Assembly: GCA_947494805.1 (NCBI GenBank)
Contig: CANLWK010000002.1
Span: forward strand, 930,001-994,000
Reading direction: 5' to 3'
DNA from: an uncultured Croceitalea sp.
GTDB lineage: Bacteria; Bacteroidota; Bacteroidia; Flavobacteriales; Flavobacteriaceae
DNA length: 64,000 bases
Below are positions 35,897 through 45,266 of this stretch, piece after piece. The notes below the pieces were generated by a model, which was not told the DNA's origin, made no database searches, and saw only the letters and a program-made list of their open reading frames with translations. A program made the position numbers and the translations under genes. Each line of letters opens with the position of its first letter. The first letter of the stretch is position 1.

Positions 35897-37071
35897 TAAG
35901 CAAAAACAGATTTAGGTTTTACTTGGGCCAAAGCCTGTTCAATATCTTCGATAAGATCTTCAATTTCTTCTATCCCGACAGAAAAGCGAATCAAACCATC
36001 TTTAATTCCTTGTTTTTGACGGTCTTCAGGTGACATCAATGAATGTGAGGTCTTTACTGGCAAGAGCATGGTACTTTCTACCCCGGCCAAACTCATTGAG
36101 GGCTTTACCAGCTGCAATGCTTTCATAAAATCTGATGGATCAGTAGATTCGTGCAGTTCAAAAGACATCATGCCACCAAAACCGCTCATCTGTGATTTGG
36201 CCAGCTCATAATCGGCATGTGAAGTCAGACCGGGATAATAAACCACATCGATGTTATCATGGTCTTCAAGATATTGTGCCATTTTTAGGGCATTTTCATT
36301 TTGTGCTTTTACGCGCAAGGCCATTGTTTTTAGACTACGCTCCAATAACCAAACCGTTTGGTCACTTAGGCTACCCCCAAAACAAATTGATGACTGCCAA
36401 ATTTTATCAATATGTTCTTGCGAAGCAGCTATCGCCCCAGCACAAATGTCAGAATGGCCACCCATATATTTTGTAGCACTATGAATCACAATATCAATGC
36501 CAAAATCAGCAGGGTTTTGATTAATGGGACTGGCAAATGTGTTATCGATCATTGACACCAAACCATGTTTTTTTGATAGTTCGGCCACAGCGGCCATATC
36601 GGTTATGGTCAATAGCGGATTTGAGGGGGTTTCAATATAAATCACCTTGGTATTTGATCGAACCTCTTTCTCAAAATCAGCTGCTGTCCAACCGGTAGTA
36701 AACGAATATGAAATTCCATATTTATCAAACTGTGATACTGCAAAATTATAGGTGCCGCCATACAATGTTTGCTGTAAAACAATGTGGTCTCCAGCACTTA
36801 AAAATGCCATGATCGCATGGCTGATGGCTGCCATTCCACTACCAAAGATCAATGCGCCCTCAGTATGTTCCAACGCCGCTATCTTTTTGCTCAGAGCTTC
36901 TTGGTTCGGGGTATTAAAATAACGCGGGTAACGCTTCACATCAACGTCTTCAAAAGCGTATGACGATGCCATATAAATTGGAGAGACCGCTCCTTTAAAC
37001 TGCTCATCTTTCACCTCGCCAACATGTGTGCAAATGGTATTGACTCCTTTTGGTTTTTGCTTCATAGCCAT
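35896..37071 (-). CDS. PLP-dependent trans-sulfuration enzyme (cystathionine gamma-synthase/lyase type)
   Basis: 391 residues from ATG 37071. PLP-binding Lys at about residue 201 in SATKYMGGHSD, Asp in MIDNTFASP, phosphate-site GSGMAAISHA, and LVKPSMSLAGVESTMLLPVKTSHS at the C-terminus. Sequence alone does not separate cystathionine gamma-synthase, gamma-lyase and methionine gamma-lyase. Coupling with bshB1 suggests a role in cysteine supply for bacillithiol (inference). A palindromic -7 box TAAATTTA lies at 37086-37093. Confidence 0.9.
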   Translation of the reverse strand: MAMKQKPKGVNTICTHVGEVKDEQFKGAVSPIYMASSYAFEDVDVKRYPRYFNTPNQEALSKKIAALEHTEGALIFGSGMAAISHAIMAFLSAGDHIVLQQTLYGGTYNFAVSQFDKYGISYSFTTGWTAADFEKEVRSNTKVIYIETPSNPLLTITDMAAVAELSKKHGLVSMIDNTFASPINQNPADFGIDIVIHSATKYMGGHSDICAGAIAASQEHIDKIWQSSICFGGSLSDQTVWLLERSLKTMALRVKAQNENALKMAQYLEDHDNIDVVYYPGLTSHADYELAKSQMSGFGGMMSFELHESTDPSDFMKALQLVKPSMSLAGVESTMLLPVKTSHSLMSPEDRQKQGIKDGLIRFSVGIEEIEDLIEDIEQALAQVKPKSVFA

Positions 37072-37147
37072 CAATGTTTAAGCGCTAAATTTAGCGAATA
37101 AGTTTATAAAAGCATCGTACTCGCCATAACTGGTCAACTTAAAAATG

Positions 37148-38554
37148 TTAAACAACTACAGTTTTCCATCTTCCTTTTTTGAACCAAATTATTGATATGG
37201 TGGTCAACAATACCTCTGAGGCCGTGATTGCTATAAAAACGCCAATGGCGCCAAAGTCAAAATACAATGCCAATAAATAAGCCATGGGAACTTGAAATAA
37301 CCAAAAGGCCACTAGATTGATCTTTGTAGGTGTTTGGGTATCACCAGACCCATTGAAGGCTTGTGTAACGACCATACCATAGGCGTAAAAAATATAACCA
37401 ATGGCTATAATTTGTAAGCATAACCCGCCGCTTTGCACTACAGAAGGTGTAGCATTGAACCAACCGATAATTTGCTTGGCAAAAATCAAATACACCAAAG
37501 AAACCATCCCCATGAAAATAGCATTGTATTTTCCCGTTTTCCAAACTGACAACTCTGCTCGATCAGGTTGGCCCGCTCCCAAGTTTTGACCCACTAATGT
37601 GGCTGCGGCGTTGCTCATACCCCAAGATGGCATTAACGTAAACATGATCACACGTATAGCAATCGTATAACCCGCCAAAACTTCACTGCCAAACTCTGAC
37701 ATAATTCGCATCAAAAACACCCAACTTGAAGTACCGATCAAAAATTGTCCGATTCCACCTAAGGACACTCGAATGAGGTTGACCATCACCTTGGCATTGA
37801 TTACGATATCAACAAAGAATAACTTGATTTTACCCCAACCAAAGAACAATACCAAAAGTTGAAAAACAACTGCTGTGCCGCGACCAATGTTTGTGGCAAC
37901 TGCAGCACCCATAACGCCAAGCTCAGGAAAAGGCCCCCATCCGAATATGAAAAATGGGTCTAGAATGATATTCAGACCGTTAGATAAAATTAGCGTCCAC
38001 ATTGCAATGGATGCATCACCAGCGCCACGAAAAATTGCATTGATCAAGAACAGTAACATGATGGTAATATTACCGCCAAGAAGCCACTTGGTATACCCAG
38101 CACCCTCTGCGATTAGATCTGGTTCCGCCCCCATTAACATCAATATTTCTTTGTGAAAGATAAAACCTAAAATACCGATCAATATCGCTACCAGAATACC
38201 TAAAAGAATAGCCTGCATAGCTGCTTCTCTCGCCCCCTGAAGGTCCTTCTCGCCCACTCTGCGGGCAACAATGGCAGTAGCCGCCATACTCAATCCAATC
38301 GCTACGGCGTATATCAAGGTGATTACCGATTCGGTCAACCCTATGGTAGCCACGGCGTTTACACTTACCTTAGAAACATACGCAATGTCAACCAAAGCGA
38401 ATATACTTTCCATGAGCATTTCTAAGATCATGGGGATGGAGAGCATGAAAATCGCCTTGCGTATACTGCCCGTAGTAAATTCAGTTTCTTTGCCGGTAAC
38501 TGCGATAATAAAATACCGGAATAGTTTTTTTATAGATAAAGATTGTGATGTCAT
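37148..38554 (-). CDS. MATE family efflux transporter
   Basis: 468 residues, twelve predicted membrane segments in two related halves, NorM-like: FMLSIPMILEMLMESIFALVD in segment 1, VARRVGEKDLQGAREA in the first loop, NAIFRGAGDAS and NAAATLVGQNLGAGQP in the second half, AFNGSGDTQTPT near the end. It should export cationic compounds in exchange for H+ or Na+. It is a single-gene unit. A candidate structured leader lies upstream at 38587-38644. Confidence 0.93.
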   Translation of the reverse strand: MTSQSLSIKKLFRYFIIAVTGKETEFTTGSIRKAIFMLSIPMILEMLMESIFALVDIAYVSKVSVNAVATIGLTESVITLIYAVAIGLSMAATAIVARRVGEKDLQGAREAAMQAILLGILVAILIGILGFIFHKEILMLMGAEPDLIAEGAGYTKWLLGGNITIMLLFLINAIFRGAGDASIAMWTLILSNGLNIILDPFFIFGWGPFPELGVMGAAVATNIGRGTAVVFQLLVLFFGWGKIKLFFVDIVINAKVMVNLIRVSLGGIGQFLIGTSSWVFLMRIMSEFGSEVLAGYTIAIRVIMFTLMPSWGMSNAAATLVGQNLGAGQPDRAELSVWKTGKYNAIFMGMVSLVYLIFAKQIIGWFNATPSVVQSGGLCLQIIAIGYIFYAYGMVVTQAFNGSGDTQTPTKINLVAFWLFQVPMAYLLALYFDFGAIGVFIAITASEVLLTTISIIWFKKGRWKTVVV

Positions 38555-38586
38555 TATGATGAAATTATGTTATTGAAAAGAAAAAT

Positions 38587-38644
38587 GATGTCGTTTTACC
38601 GAAAAGAATTTCGGTTACTTAAATCGCCTTTCGGCTATGACATC
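38587..38644 (-). promoter_or_regulatory. Candidate structured 5' leader of the MATE gene
   Basis: Minus-strand RNA could fold as a three-way junction. The closing stem is GATGTC (38639-38644) with GACATC (38587-38592). It encloses GCC-GAAA-GGC (38626-38635) and a seven-pair hairpin ACCGAAA/TTTCGGT (38598-38615). A possible -7 box (CATCTTTG, one mismatch) is at 38681-38688. It does not match a riboswitch I know. The rest of the 214-bp space to the M14 gene shows no gene. Confidence 0.4.
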
Positions 38645-38768
38645 TATGGTGTACATAATTTCTATAACTTCATAATGGTGCAAAGATGCTAAAAAAATTG
38701 TCCCAACCAAATTGAAGTTCATTTTTTTTGTAATATCACGGTAAAATCAACACTCAAAACCAATCAAA

Positions 38769-40070
38769 ATGCCAAGGATAAACCAGCTACTCCTCTTACT
38801 TTCTCTACTGATTGTATCAGCATGCAAAAATGCCAAAAGTGTAGGTAATGTCAGTCCTGAAGTAACAAAACAAGGGTATCAAGGGCAACCCAAAAGCCCG
38901 GTAGTACCAACCAAAGACAAGGCCATACAACGACAATGGAAGGGTAATTGGGTCTTTAATGACAGTACCACATTTTTCACCAATGATTTTGACGGCGCGC
39001 GCTTAAATGGAGTCGCCGATGATGGCAATGACCACTATACCATTTGGATTACCGCAGAAAACACACCCATCAACGTCAGTCCTTGGTATGCTTTCAAAGT
39101 TTGGACAGAAAACCCAAGAGAAATCACTGTAAAATTGACCTATCAAGATTCTCGAAGCAGATATTATCCAAAAGTAAGTGCTGACGGAATCCATTTCAAA
39201 ACCCTCGACAGTACCCTGTTTAAACCGATAAACCTTGGTGAAGGCGATTTTGGCATTAAAGCTGCACCCGAAATGGTAGAGCTGCAATTAAAAATTGACA
39301 AGGAACCTATTTGGGTTTCTGCTCAAGAACTGTACCCTTCGACGCGGGTAAAGCGTTGGATCGATTCTTTGGCGATCAAGCCTTTTGTCTCTACCATTGA
39401 AATTGGAAAAAGTAAAGAAGGGCGTGCTATGGACCTATTGGCCATCAAAGCCGATTCAACAAAGAAAAAAGCAGTATTTATTATTTCAATGCAGCACCCA
39501 CCTGAAGTAACAGGTTTTTTGGCCATGAAATCTTTTATAGAGACCATTGCGAACAACAGTGAACTTTCGAAAAGATTCAGGGCGTCGCACACTCTTTTTG
39601 CAGTTCCCCTAATGAATCCCGATGGAGTTGACAATGGCCACTGGCGGCATAACATGGGTGGGATTGACCTTAATCGTGATTGGCAAAATTTTAATCAACC
39701 TGAAACACAAAACGTACGCGATTTTTTAATTCAAAAAGAGAAAGAAGGGTATACTTTCGTATTTGGAGCAGATTTCCATTCCACTTGGGATGACATTTAT
39801 TATCCGTTAGATACAACGGTAACAGGGCAAAAAGGGAAAATAGTTTTCGATTGGATAAAAAACATCGGTAATCGTCTACCCCAGAAGAAGACCAATGTAA
39901 AAGCCTCGGACCAGTTGGACCCAACCATGGTATCACGGACATACTTCTATGTAAATCATAAAATGCCCGCGATTGTATTTGAACTTGGAGACAATACCCC
40001 AAGACCCTTTTTGAAAGAGAAGGGGAAAGTGGCTGCCGAAGAATTGATGCAGTTGTTGCTTGATCAATAA
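38769..40070 (+). CDS. M14 family zinc carboxypeptidase-like lipoprotein
   Basis: 433 residues. Lipoprotein signal peptide (LLLLSLLIVSACKNAKS). A beta-rich N-terminal domain lies at about 50-195, then the M14 peptidase domain: zinc ligands HPPE (MQHPPEVTG), NPDGVDNGHWRHN with GGIDLNRDW, the later His in GADFHSTW, and the catalytic Glu in PAIVFELGDNTPR. It probably acts at the cell surface or periplasm on peptides or murein stems. It converges on ccsBA with two bases between. Confidence 0.9.
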   Translation: MPRINQLLLLLSLLIVSACKNAKSVGNVSPEVTKQGYQGQPKSPVVPTKDKAIQRQWKGNWVFNDSTTFFTNDFDGARLNGVADDGNDHYTIWITAENTPINVSPWYAFKVWTENPREITVKLTYQDSRSRYYPKVSADGIHFKTLDSTLFKPINLGEGDFGIKAAPEMVELQLKIDKEPIWVSAQELYPSTRVKRWIDSLAIKPFVSTIEIGKSKEGRAMDLLAIKADSTKKKAVFIISMQHPPEVTGFLAMKSFIETIANNSELSKRFRASHTLFAVPLMNPDGVDNGHWRHNMGGIDLNRDWQNFNQPETQNVRDFLIQKEKEGYTFVFGADFHSTWDDIYYPLDTTVTGQKGKIVFDWIKNIGNRLPQKKTNVKASDQLDPTMVSRTYFYVNHKMPAIVFELGDNTPRPFLKEKGKVAAEELMQLLLDQ

Positions 40071-40072
40071 GT

Positions 40073-43000
40073 TTACTTATAATTCACGCGATAACGCCAT
40101 AGGCTGGCAGCACCCAACACAAAAACCCCTACTACGGCATACCAAACAAAAGTAGGTGTGATTACCTGATCACCACTGGCATAACTATGTAAACCCACCA
40201 AGTAGAAATTGACGCCAAAATAGGTCATCATAATACTGCCGAAAGCAATTACACTTGCAAAATTGAACAACCAACGGCCGCGTAGCCCCGGTACCAGGCG
40301 CATGTGCAAAACAAAGGCGTAAATCATAATAGACACCAAGGCCCATGTTTCTTTAGGATCCCAACCCCAATAACGGCCCCAGCTTTCATTGGCCCATTGC
40401 CCACCTAAAAAGTTGCCAATGGTCAGCATGATCAGACCAACGGTCAAGGTCAACTCATTGATGATGGTCAACTCTTTGAGGTTGATCTCCATGCGCTTTT
40501 TATTGTCTTTTGTGGTAAGAATAATCAGAAGCAATGCAACAACACCCAATATCATACCTACGGTCAGAGGACCATAACTACCAACAATTACGGCAACATG
40601 TATCATTAACCAATAGCTATCTAAAACAGGTACCAGATTGGCTATAGCAGGGTCTACCCAACTCTGGTGCGCAATAAAAAGTAGCATTGATGTTACAAAA
40701 GCACTTGCGGCAATGGTCAATTCACTTTTTCGTCCAAAAGCAAGCCCCATGGCCATGGTTGCCCATGACACGTACAAAATGCTCTCATAAGCATCGCTCC
40801 AGGGAGCATGACCTGAAATATACCAACGTAAGACGAGACCTGCGGTATGCCACAAAAACATAAGAATAATCAATCCTTTCAAGAAATATGCGATCGCTTT
40901 CCAAATTTCGCGTTCCTTGAAAATCTTGGATACCAACACCAGGAACAGCAAAGCGCCGACCATTAAATAATACTTATACAGTCTATTGAAAATATCGAGC
41001 TTATTGTACAATATTTCGGTTTCTATTTTTCGTTCTGATGGCAATACCTCAGCACCATGGTTTTGTTGGTTCTGTTTAAAAGCGGCCAACAATCGATCAG
41101 CTTCAGTGTAATCACCAGTTTTAATTGCTCTTGAAACCGTGTTTAGATAGTAGGGCAAACCATTGTTTACAAAATTGGCATATAACGAATCTTGCACCTG
41201 GTACTGACCTGAACGAAATTCAATAGCAGAAATCCATTTGTTGTTTTCATCGTTAAGTAATGGAAAGATTTTAATGATTTTTCCACTTAAGGCCATATCC
41301 AACAGACTTAAGCGTTCGCTAATTTTGATGAAATCTTTTTGAAACTTATTTGGATTGGTGGTTGAAGTCGCATCCTCCATATAAGGTTTCAGTTTGTACA
41401 TTCCCGTAGCGTCAAAAAAGTCGGTTGCCTTCACACGCATTTGGCTCTTGGGTACCCCTACAATTTCGCGAATGCTATCATTTTCACGTTTTCCCAATGC
41501 GATGAACTCTGTATTGTACCAAGCTGCTGGGTTCAACATCATAGATAAGAACACTTGGTCAGGGTTCATATCATTGTACTCATTTTTTTCACTGATCTTG
41601 CGTAACAACTCTGAAGAAAAGGTATGGATCGGTTTCATACGACCACCTTCGTCTTGAATAACGAGTGCTCCAAACTTGTCAGAATGTTCTTTTGATACGG
41701 TGGTAGCAACTAGAATGGAATCAATCTGTGCTTTGGTGGGCAAACGATTGTCGTGGCCATGATCTTCTTGTGCAAACAACGATGATACCCCAAAAAGGAA
41801 GGTCAATGTGGTCAAGGCGGCTTTCTTTTCTTTGATTTTGGCCAATGATTTCGCCAAATCTTTAAAACGTGTCTTACCAAAAAACATAATACCCATTAAA
41901 CCTATGTAAAGTAAAAAGTAACCAATGTAAGTTATCCATGTGCCCCATTGATCATGGTTTACCGATAGTACGGTACCCTTTTCATCAGGCATAAAACTCG
42001 ATTGAAAAAACCGGTATCCTTGATGATCAAGTACATGGTTCATGTAGATATCATAATCAAAAGGACGTTCATCTTGTATAGTTACCTTACTCATAAATGA
42101 CTTGTAACTGCGTTCTGTGCCGGGGTATTTCTCTGCAATAAAATCATTCAGCTTGACACTGAATGGTAAACGGTATACTTTTGAACCGTACGCCATTGAA
42201 AAATCCAATCCGCCTACCGAAAACTTATCAGAAAACTCAGAGGTGCCAGCGCTTCCCAACAATTTTTTCTCAATCGTTTCGCCATTTGCCATCACACTAA
42301 TTACTAAAATATCTTGGGTCTGCTCAGTAATTTCATTTTTTGGTACTTCGACAATACCATAACTCCCTCTAATCACCGGTTCAGGAACCACAAACTGCAT
42401 ATTCGCCATGTTGTACAATGAACGTAACTGTAGTTGCTGCAGACTATCTTTAGTGACCTGCCCTCGAAACTGATCTGCCATTCGCATGAAATCACCTTCA
42501 AACGGGGCCAAAATATTGTATGTCGTATCAGTGGTAAAAATGTTAATGGCACCTTGGGTTTCTTTGTTCAGGGAAAAAAGCACATTATGGATACTTGTTA
42601 CTTTTCCGCTTTCCAAATAGTGTTCATGTCGTTGTCCATCACCCGCTTCAACGAGCTTCAGATACTCTTTTCCATTTTCATCAGGTATTAATCCTTCTTT
42701 TCCACCAGCAATGAAATCAATGAAATCAATTTCGAATTCCTGACCATTAAAATCAGCTTTCCATGGCAAGCTTGAACGCCTACCTTCTGGTGTCACCAAG
42801 AAATCATCTTCGAGAATCCTCCGCTTGGTCTGCCCATCTATATCACCCTCAACATAAGCGGTCAAATAGGTCTTGTCCGAGTAAAACACCCGTTCTGAGT
42901 TACCTTCACGAATTGGCATCATTCCCTCAAAACTTATGTATCGTGTAACAAAAGCTCCAATAATGATTAAAATCCAAGAGAGGTGCAGGAGCAGAACGGG

Positions 43001-43231
43001 CCACTTTTTCCACTGCAATAGCTTATATCGAAAAATGTTTCCTGTGAAGTTGATTACAAAAAAAACCATAATTGCCTCAAACCAAGTGGCATTGTATATA
43101 TAGATACGGGCCGTCTCTGTGCTGTACATGCTTTCGACAAAAGTTCCGATACCCATGGCAGCTGCGAACAATATGAACAAAACTGCCATCAATTTTGTAG
43201 AAAAGAGTGTCTTTTTTAATAGCTCGAGCAT
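40073..43231 (-). CDS. Cytochrome c synthetase CcsBA (ResB-CcsA fusion)
   Basis: 1052 residues from ATG 43231. N-terminal ResB/CcsB part with early membrane segments (AVLFILFAAAMGIGTFVES) and a large periplasmic section, a middle periplasmic domain at about 480-740, and a C-terminal CcsA part with the WWD haem motif (NESWGRYWGWDPKETWALV) and flanking His residues. It delivers haem to apocytochrome c (system II). A start six codons earlier lies one base from the -7 box TATTTTTG (43251-43258, minus strand) and would not be in the mRNA, so 43231 is preferred. Confidence 0.92.
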   Translation of the reverse strand: MLELLKKTLFSTKLMAVLFILFAAAMGIGTFVESMYSTETARIYIYNATWFEAIMVFFVINFTGNIFRYKLLQWKKWPVLLLHLSWILIIIGAFVTRYISFEGMMPIREGNSERVFYSDKTYLTAYVEGDIDGQTKRRILEDDFLVTPEGRRSSLPWKADFNGQEFEIDFIDFIAGGKEGLIPDENGKEYLKLVEAGDGQRHEHYLESGKVTSIHNVLFSLNKETQGAINIFTTDTTYNILAPFEGDFMRMADQFRGQVTKDSLQQLQLRSLYNMANMQFVVPEPVIRGSYGIVEVPKNEITEQTQDILVISVMANGETIEKKLLGSAGTSEFSDKFSVGGLDFSMAYGSKVYRLPFSVKLNDFIAEKYPGTERSYKSFMSKVTIQDERPFDYDIYMNHVLDHQGYRFFQSSFMPDEKGTVLSVNHDQWGTWITYIGYFLLYIGLMGIMFFGKTRFKDLAKSLAKIKEKKAALTTLTFLFGVSSLFAQEDHGHDNRLPTKAQIDSILVATTVSKEHSDKFGALVIQDEGGRMKPIHTFSSELLRKISEKNEYNDMNPDQVFLSMMLNPAAWYNTEFIALGKRENDSIREIVGVPKSQMRVKATDFFDATGMYKLKPYMEDATSTTNPNKFQKDFIKISERLSLLDMALSGKIIKIFPLLNDENNKWISAIEFRSGQYQVQDSLYANFVNNGLPYYLNTVSRAIKTGDYTEADRLLAAFKQNQQNHGAEVLPSERKIETEILYNKLDIFNRLYKYYLMVGALLFLVLVSKIFKEREIWKAIAYFLKGLIILMFLWHTAGLVLRWYISGHAPWSDAYESILYVSWATMAMGLAFGRKSELTIAASAFVTSMLLFIAHQSWVDPAIANLVPVLDSYWLMIHVAVIVGSYGPLTVGMILGVVALLLIILTTKDNKKRMEINLKELTIINELTLTVGLIMLTIGNFLGGQWANESWGRYWGWDPKETWALVSIMIYAFVLHMRLVPGLRGRWLFNFASVIAFGSIMMTYFGVNFYLVGLHSYASGDQVITPTFVWYAVVGVFVLGAASLWRYRVNYK

Positions 43232-43250
43232 ACCTTTCGTCTTTGGCATG

Positions 43251-43258
43251 CAAAAATA
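43251..43258 (-). promoter_or_regulatory. -7 box that fixes the ccsBA start
   Basis: Minus-strand TATTTTTG, full match. The ATG at 43249 is one base away and would precede the transcript start; the in-frame ATG at 43231 fits. Confidence 0.55.
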
Positions 43259-43336
43259 CTTCGTTTTTAACGATTTTAAATGATGTACTACAGAAGAAAA
43301 GATTGAACAAAATTGTTAATTATTTTAAAAATTCTC

Positions 43337-43358
43337 AAAGTACAAGTTTGTACTTTTG
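43337..43358 (+). promoter_or_regulatory. Palindromic operator over the DUF2520 gene promoter
   Basis: Perfect inverted repeat AAAGTACAA GT TTGTACTTT (43337-43356) merges into the -7 box TACTTTTG (43351-43358). The ATG at 43362 follows after three bases, so the mRNA is probably leaderless. Confidence 0.55.
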
Positions 43359-43361
43359 AGC

Positions 43362-44114
43362 ATGCTTTCAATCGTACTATTGGGAACTGGCAATGTCGCC
43401 CACCATCTTTTCAATGCTTTTCAAACATCTGATACCGCAAATGTGATTCAGGTATATGGCCGTACACCAAAAAAATTGGAGCATTTTTCGACCAATTGTG
43501 CAACGACTATGACCATACAAGGTCTTCTAGAAGCCGATCTTTACCTTATTGCCGTGAGCGATAATGCCATTGCGTCTATCTCAGCATCATTGCGCTCAAA
43601 AAAAGGAATTGTGGCACATACCTCTGGAAGTGTTGCCATGGCACTGATTTCCAGCGAACGCAAAGCTGTTTTTTATCCGTTGCAGACCTTTACCAAAGGC
43701 AAGAAAACTGACTTTGCACATATTCCCATTTGTATAGAAGCTTCTGTTCAGAACGATTTAGAGATATTAAAAGCCCTGGGAGAATCGATATCAGCATCGG
43801 TTCACCAAATTTCGTCCTTACAGCGAAGAAAACTACATTTAGCTGCTGTATTGGTAAATAATTTCACCAATCACTTGTATGGCATCGCAGACGATATTTG
43901 TGAAACGGAGGCACTGTCTTTTAACCTATTGAAACCGTTAATTATAGAGACAGCGGAAAAGATTATGGAACTCACACCAAAAGAGGCCCAAACCGGACCC
44001 GCCCGTAGAAACGATATCGAAACCATGCAACAACATTTAGAACTATTGGATAAACCCATACAGAAAAAAATATACCAATTATTAAGTGAATCCATCAAAG
44101 CATCTTATGACTGA
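43362..44114 (+). CDS. Rossmann-fold/DUF2520 protein
   Basis: 250 residues from ATG 43362. N-terminal NAD(P)-type fold (IVLLGTGNVAHHLFNAF, then VYGRTPKKLEH) and C-terminal DUF2520 helical domain (KLHLAAVLVNNFTNHLY, TGPARRNDIETMQQHLELL), similar in layout to pyrroline-5-carboxylate reductase or ProC-like dehydrogenases. Substrate unknown. It is the first gene of a unit with a KdsC-like phosphatase and Maf; the end overlaps the next gene by eight bases. Confidence 0.85.
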   Translation: MLSIVLLGTGNVAHHLFNAFQTSDTANVIQVYGRTPKKLEHFSTNCATTMTIQGLLEADLYLIAVSDNAIASISASLRSKKGIVAHTSGSVAMALISSERKAVFYPLQTFTKGKKTDFAHIPICIEASVQNDLEILKALGESISASVHQISSLQRRKLHLAAVLVNNFTNHLYGIADDICETEALSFNLLKPLIIETAEKIMELTPKEAQTGPARRNDIETMQQHLELLDKPIQKKIYQLLSESIKASYD

Positions 44115-44640
44115 TCAAAAAAGCTACAAAGAGTATTTAGCGCAGATAACCACTTTTATTTTTGATGTTGACGGCGTTTTCACCGACGGATCTCTGTTGA
44201 TAACCACCAACGGTGAAATGCTGCGTAAAATGAACGTAAAAGACGGTTATGCCCTTAAGACCGCATTGCAAAAGGGATACAACATCTGTATTATTACCGG
44301 CGGTACCAACGATGGTGTTAGAAATCGTTTTAAGGCCCTTGGTGTTACCGATATCTATCTTGGTGCCCACCACAAAACAGATGCCCTTGAAGAATACATG
44401 GATATTTATGGTATCAAAGCTGAAAATATACTTTATATGGGGGATGATTTGCCCGATATCCCCCCTATGAAATCCGTACAATTGGCCACATGTCCGCAAA
44501 ATGCCGTTGCCGAAGTAAAAGCCGTTTCAGACTATGTGTCACATCGAAATGGTGGTGAAGGTTGCGTACGCGATATTATAGAGCAGGTACTAAAAGTTAA
44601 GGGTGATTGGAACTCAAATTTCAGTGCTGCAAATGACTGA
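44107..44640 (+). CDS. HAD phosphatase, KdsC-like
   Basis: 177 residues from ATG 44107. HAD motif I FIFDVDGVFTDGSL, motif II ICIITGGTN, the lysine in HHKTDALEEY and motif III YMGDDLPDIPPM. The length without a cap and the motif set match KDO-8-phosphate phosphatase, which makes KDO for lipopolysaccharide. KdsC-like enzymes of other specificity cannot be excluded. It overlaps both neighbours by eight bases. Confidence 0.85.
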   Translation: MTDQKSYKEYLAQITTFIFDVDGVFTDGSLLITTNGEMLRKMNVKDGYALKTALQKGYNICIITGGTNDGVRNRFKALGVTDIYLGAHHKTDALEEYMDIYGIKAENILYMGDDLPDIPPMKSVQLATCPQNAVAEVKAVSDYVSHRNGGEGCVRDIIEQVLKVKGDWNSNFSAAND

Positions 44641-45232
44641 AAATCCTTTAGCTAAAAGATTAAGGCACCACAGCTTGATATTAGCTTCTGGTTCTCCGCG
44701 CAGAAAAAAATTCTTTGAAGATCTTGGATTGGACTTTGAAGTCAGGTTAAAACCAGTCGATGAAGTATATCCCGACCACTTGAAGGGGGCTGAAATATCA
44801 GATTACCTAGCTGTTTTGAAGGCCAGTGTTTTGAAAGCCTCGTTAACACCAGATGAAATATTGATAACATCAGATACCGTTGTCTGGCACAATGGGGAGT
44901 CTTTAGCCAAACCGGCAACACCGGAGGAAGCCTTAAAAATGCTTCAAAAACTAGCTGATGGCTGGCATGATGTGATTACGTCCGTTTGTTTTACAACCAC
45001 AAAAACCCAACAAACTGTAAACGCCGTGACCAAGGTAAAATTTACCCAGTTGACCGAAACTGAGCTACGCTATTATATTGAGCAGTTCGGGCCCTTTGAC
45101 AAAGCAGGTGCTTACGGTATTCAAGAATGGATAGGCGCCATTGGCATCGAAGCTATTGAAGGTGCTTATAATACCGTGGTCGGACTACCTACACACTTAG
45201 TTTACAAAACGTTAATGGATATGGTACCATGA
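44633..45232 (+). CDS. maf: Maf family nucleotide pyrophosphatase
   Basis: 199 residues from ATG 44633. The signature LILASGSPRRKKFFEDLGL, TSDTVVWHNGESLAKP, FDKAGAYGIQEWIG and GAYNTVVGLPTHLVY are typical Maf motifs. It hydrolyses non-canonical or unmodified nucleoside triphosphates (dTTP/UTP type, judged by the family). The start codon overlaps the stop of the KdsC-like gene in an ATGACTGA junction, the same sequence as at the previous junction. Confidence 0.92.
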   Translation: MTENPLAKRLRHHSLILASGSPRRKKFFEDLGLDFEVRLKPVDEVYPDHLKGAEISDYLAVLKASVLKASLTPDEILITSDTVVWHNGESLAKPATPEEALKMLQKLADGWHDVITSVCFTTTKTQQTVNAVTKVKFTQLTETELRYYIEQFGPFDKAGAYGIQEWIGAIGIEAIEGAYNTVVGLPTHLVYKTLMDMVP

Positions 45233-45243
45233 GGTTACTTGAC

Positions 45244-45251
45244 TAACTTTG
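45244..45251 (+). promoter_or_regulatory. -7 box of the unknown lipoprotein gene
   Basis: TAACTTTG, full match to TANNTTTG, 15 bases before ATG 45267; it covers the alternative TTG at 45249. Confidence 0.55.
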
Positions 45252-45266
45252 AAAAAACTAACAATT

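Noticed and set aside
38587-38644. Guanidine riboswitch before the MATE gene
   Set aside because: The loops lack the ACGR sequences of the mini-ykkC class and there is no expression-platform terminator of the mepA type; kept only as an unclassified leader.
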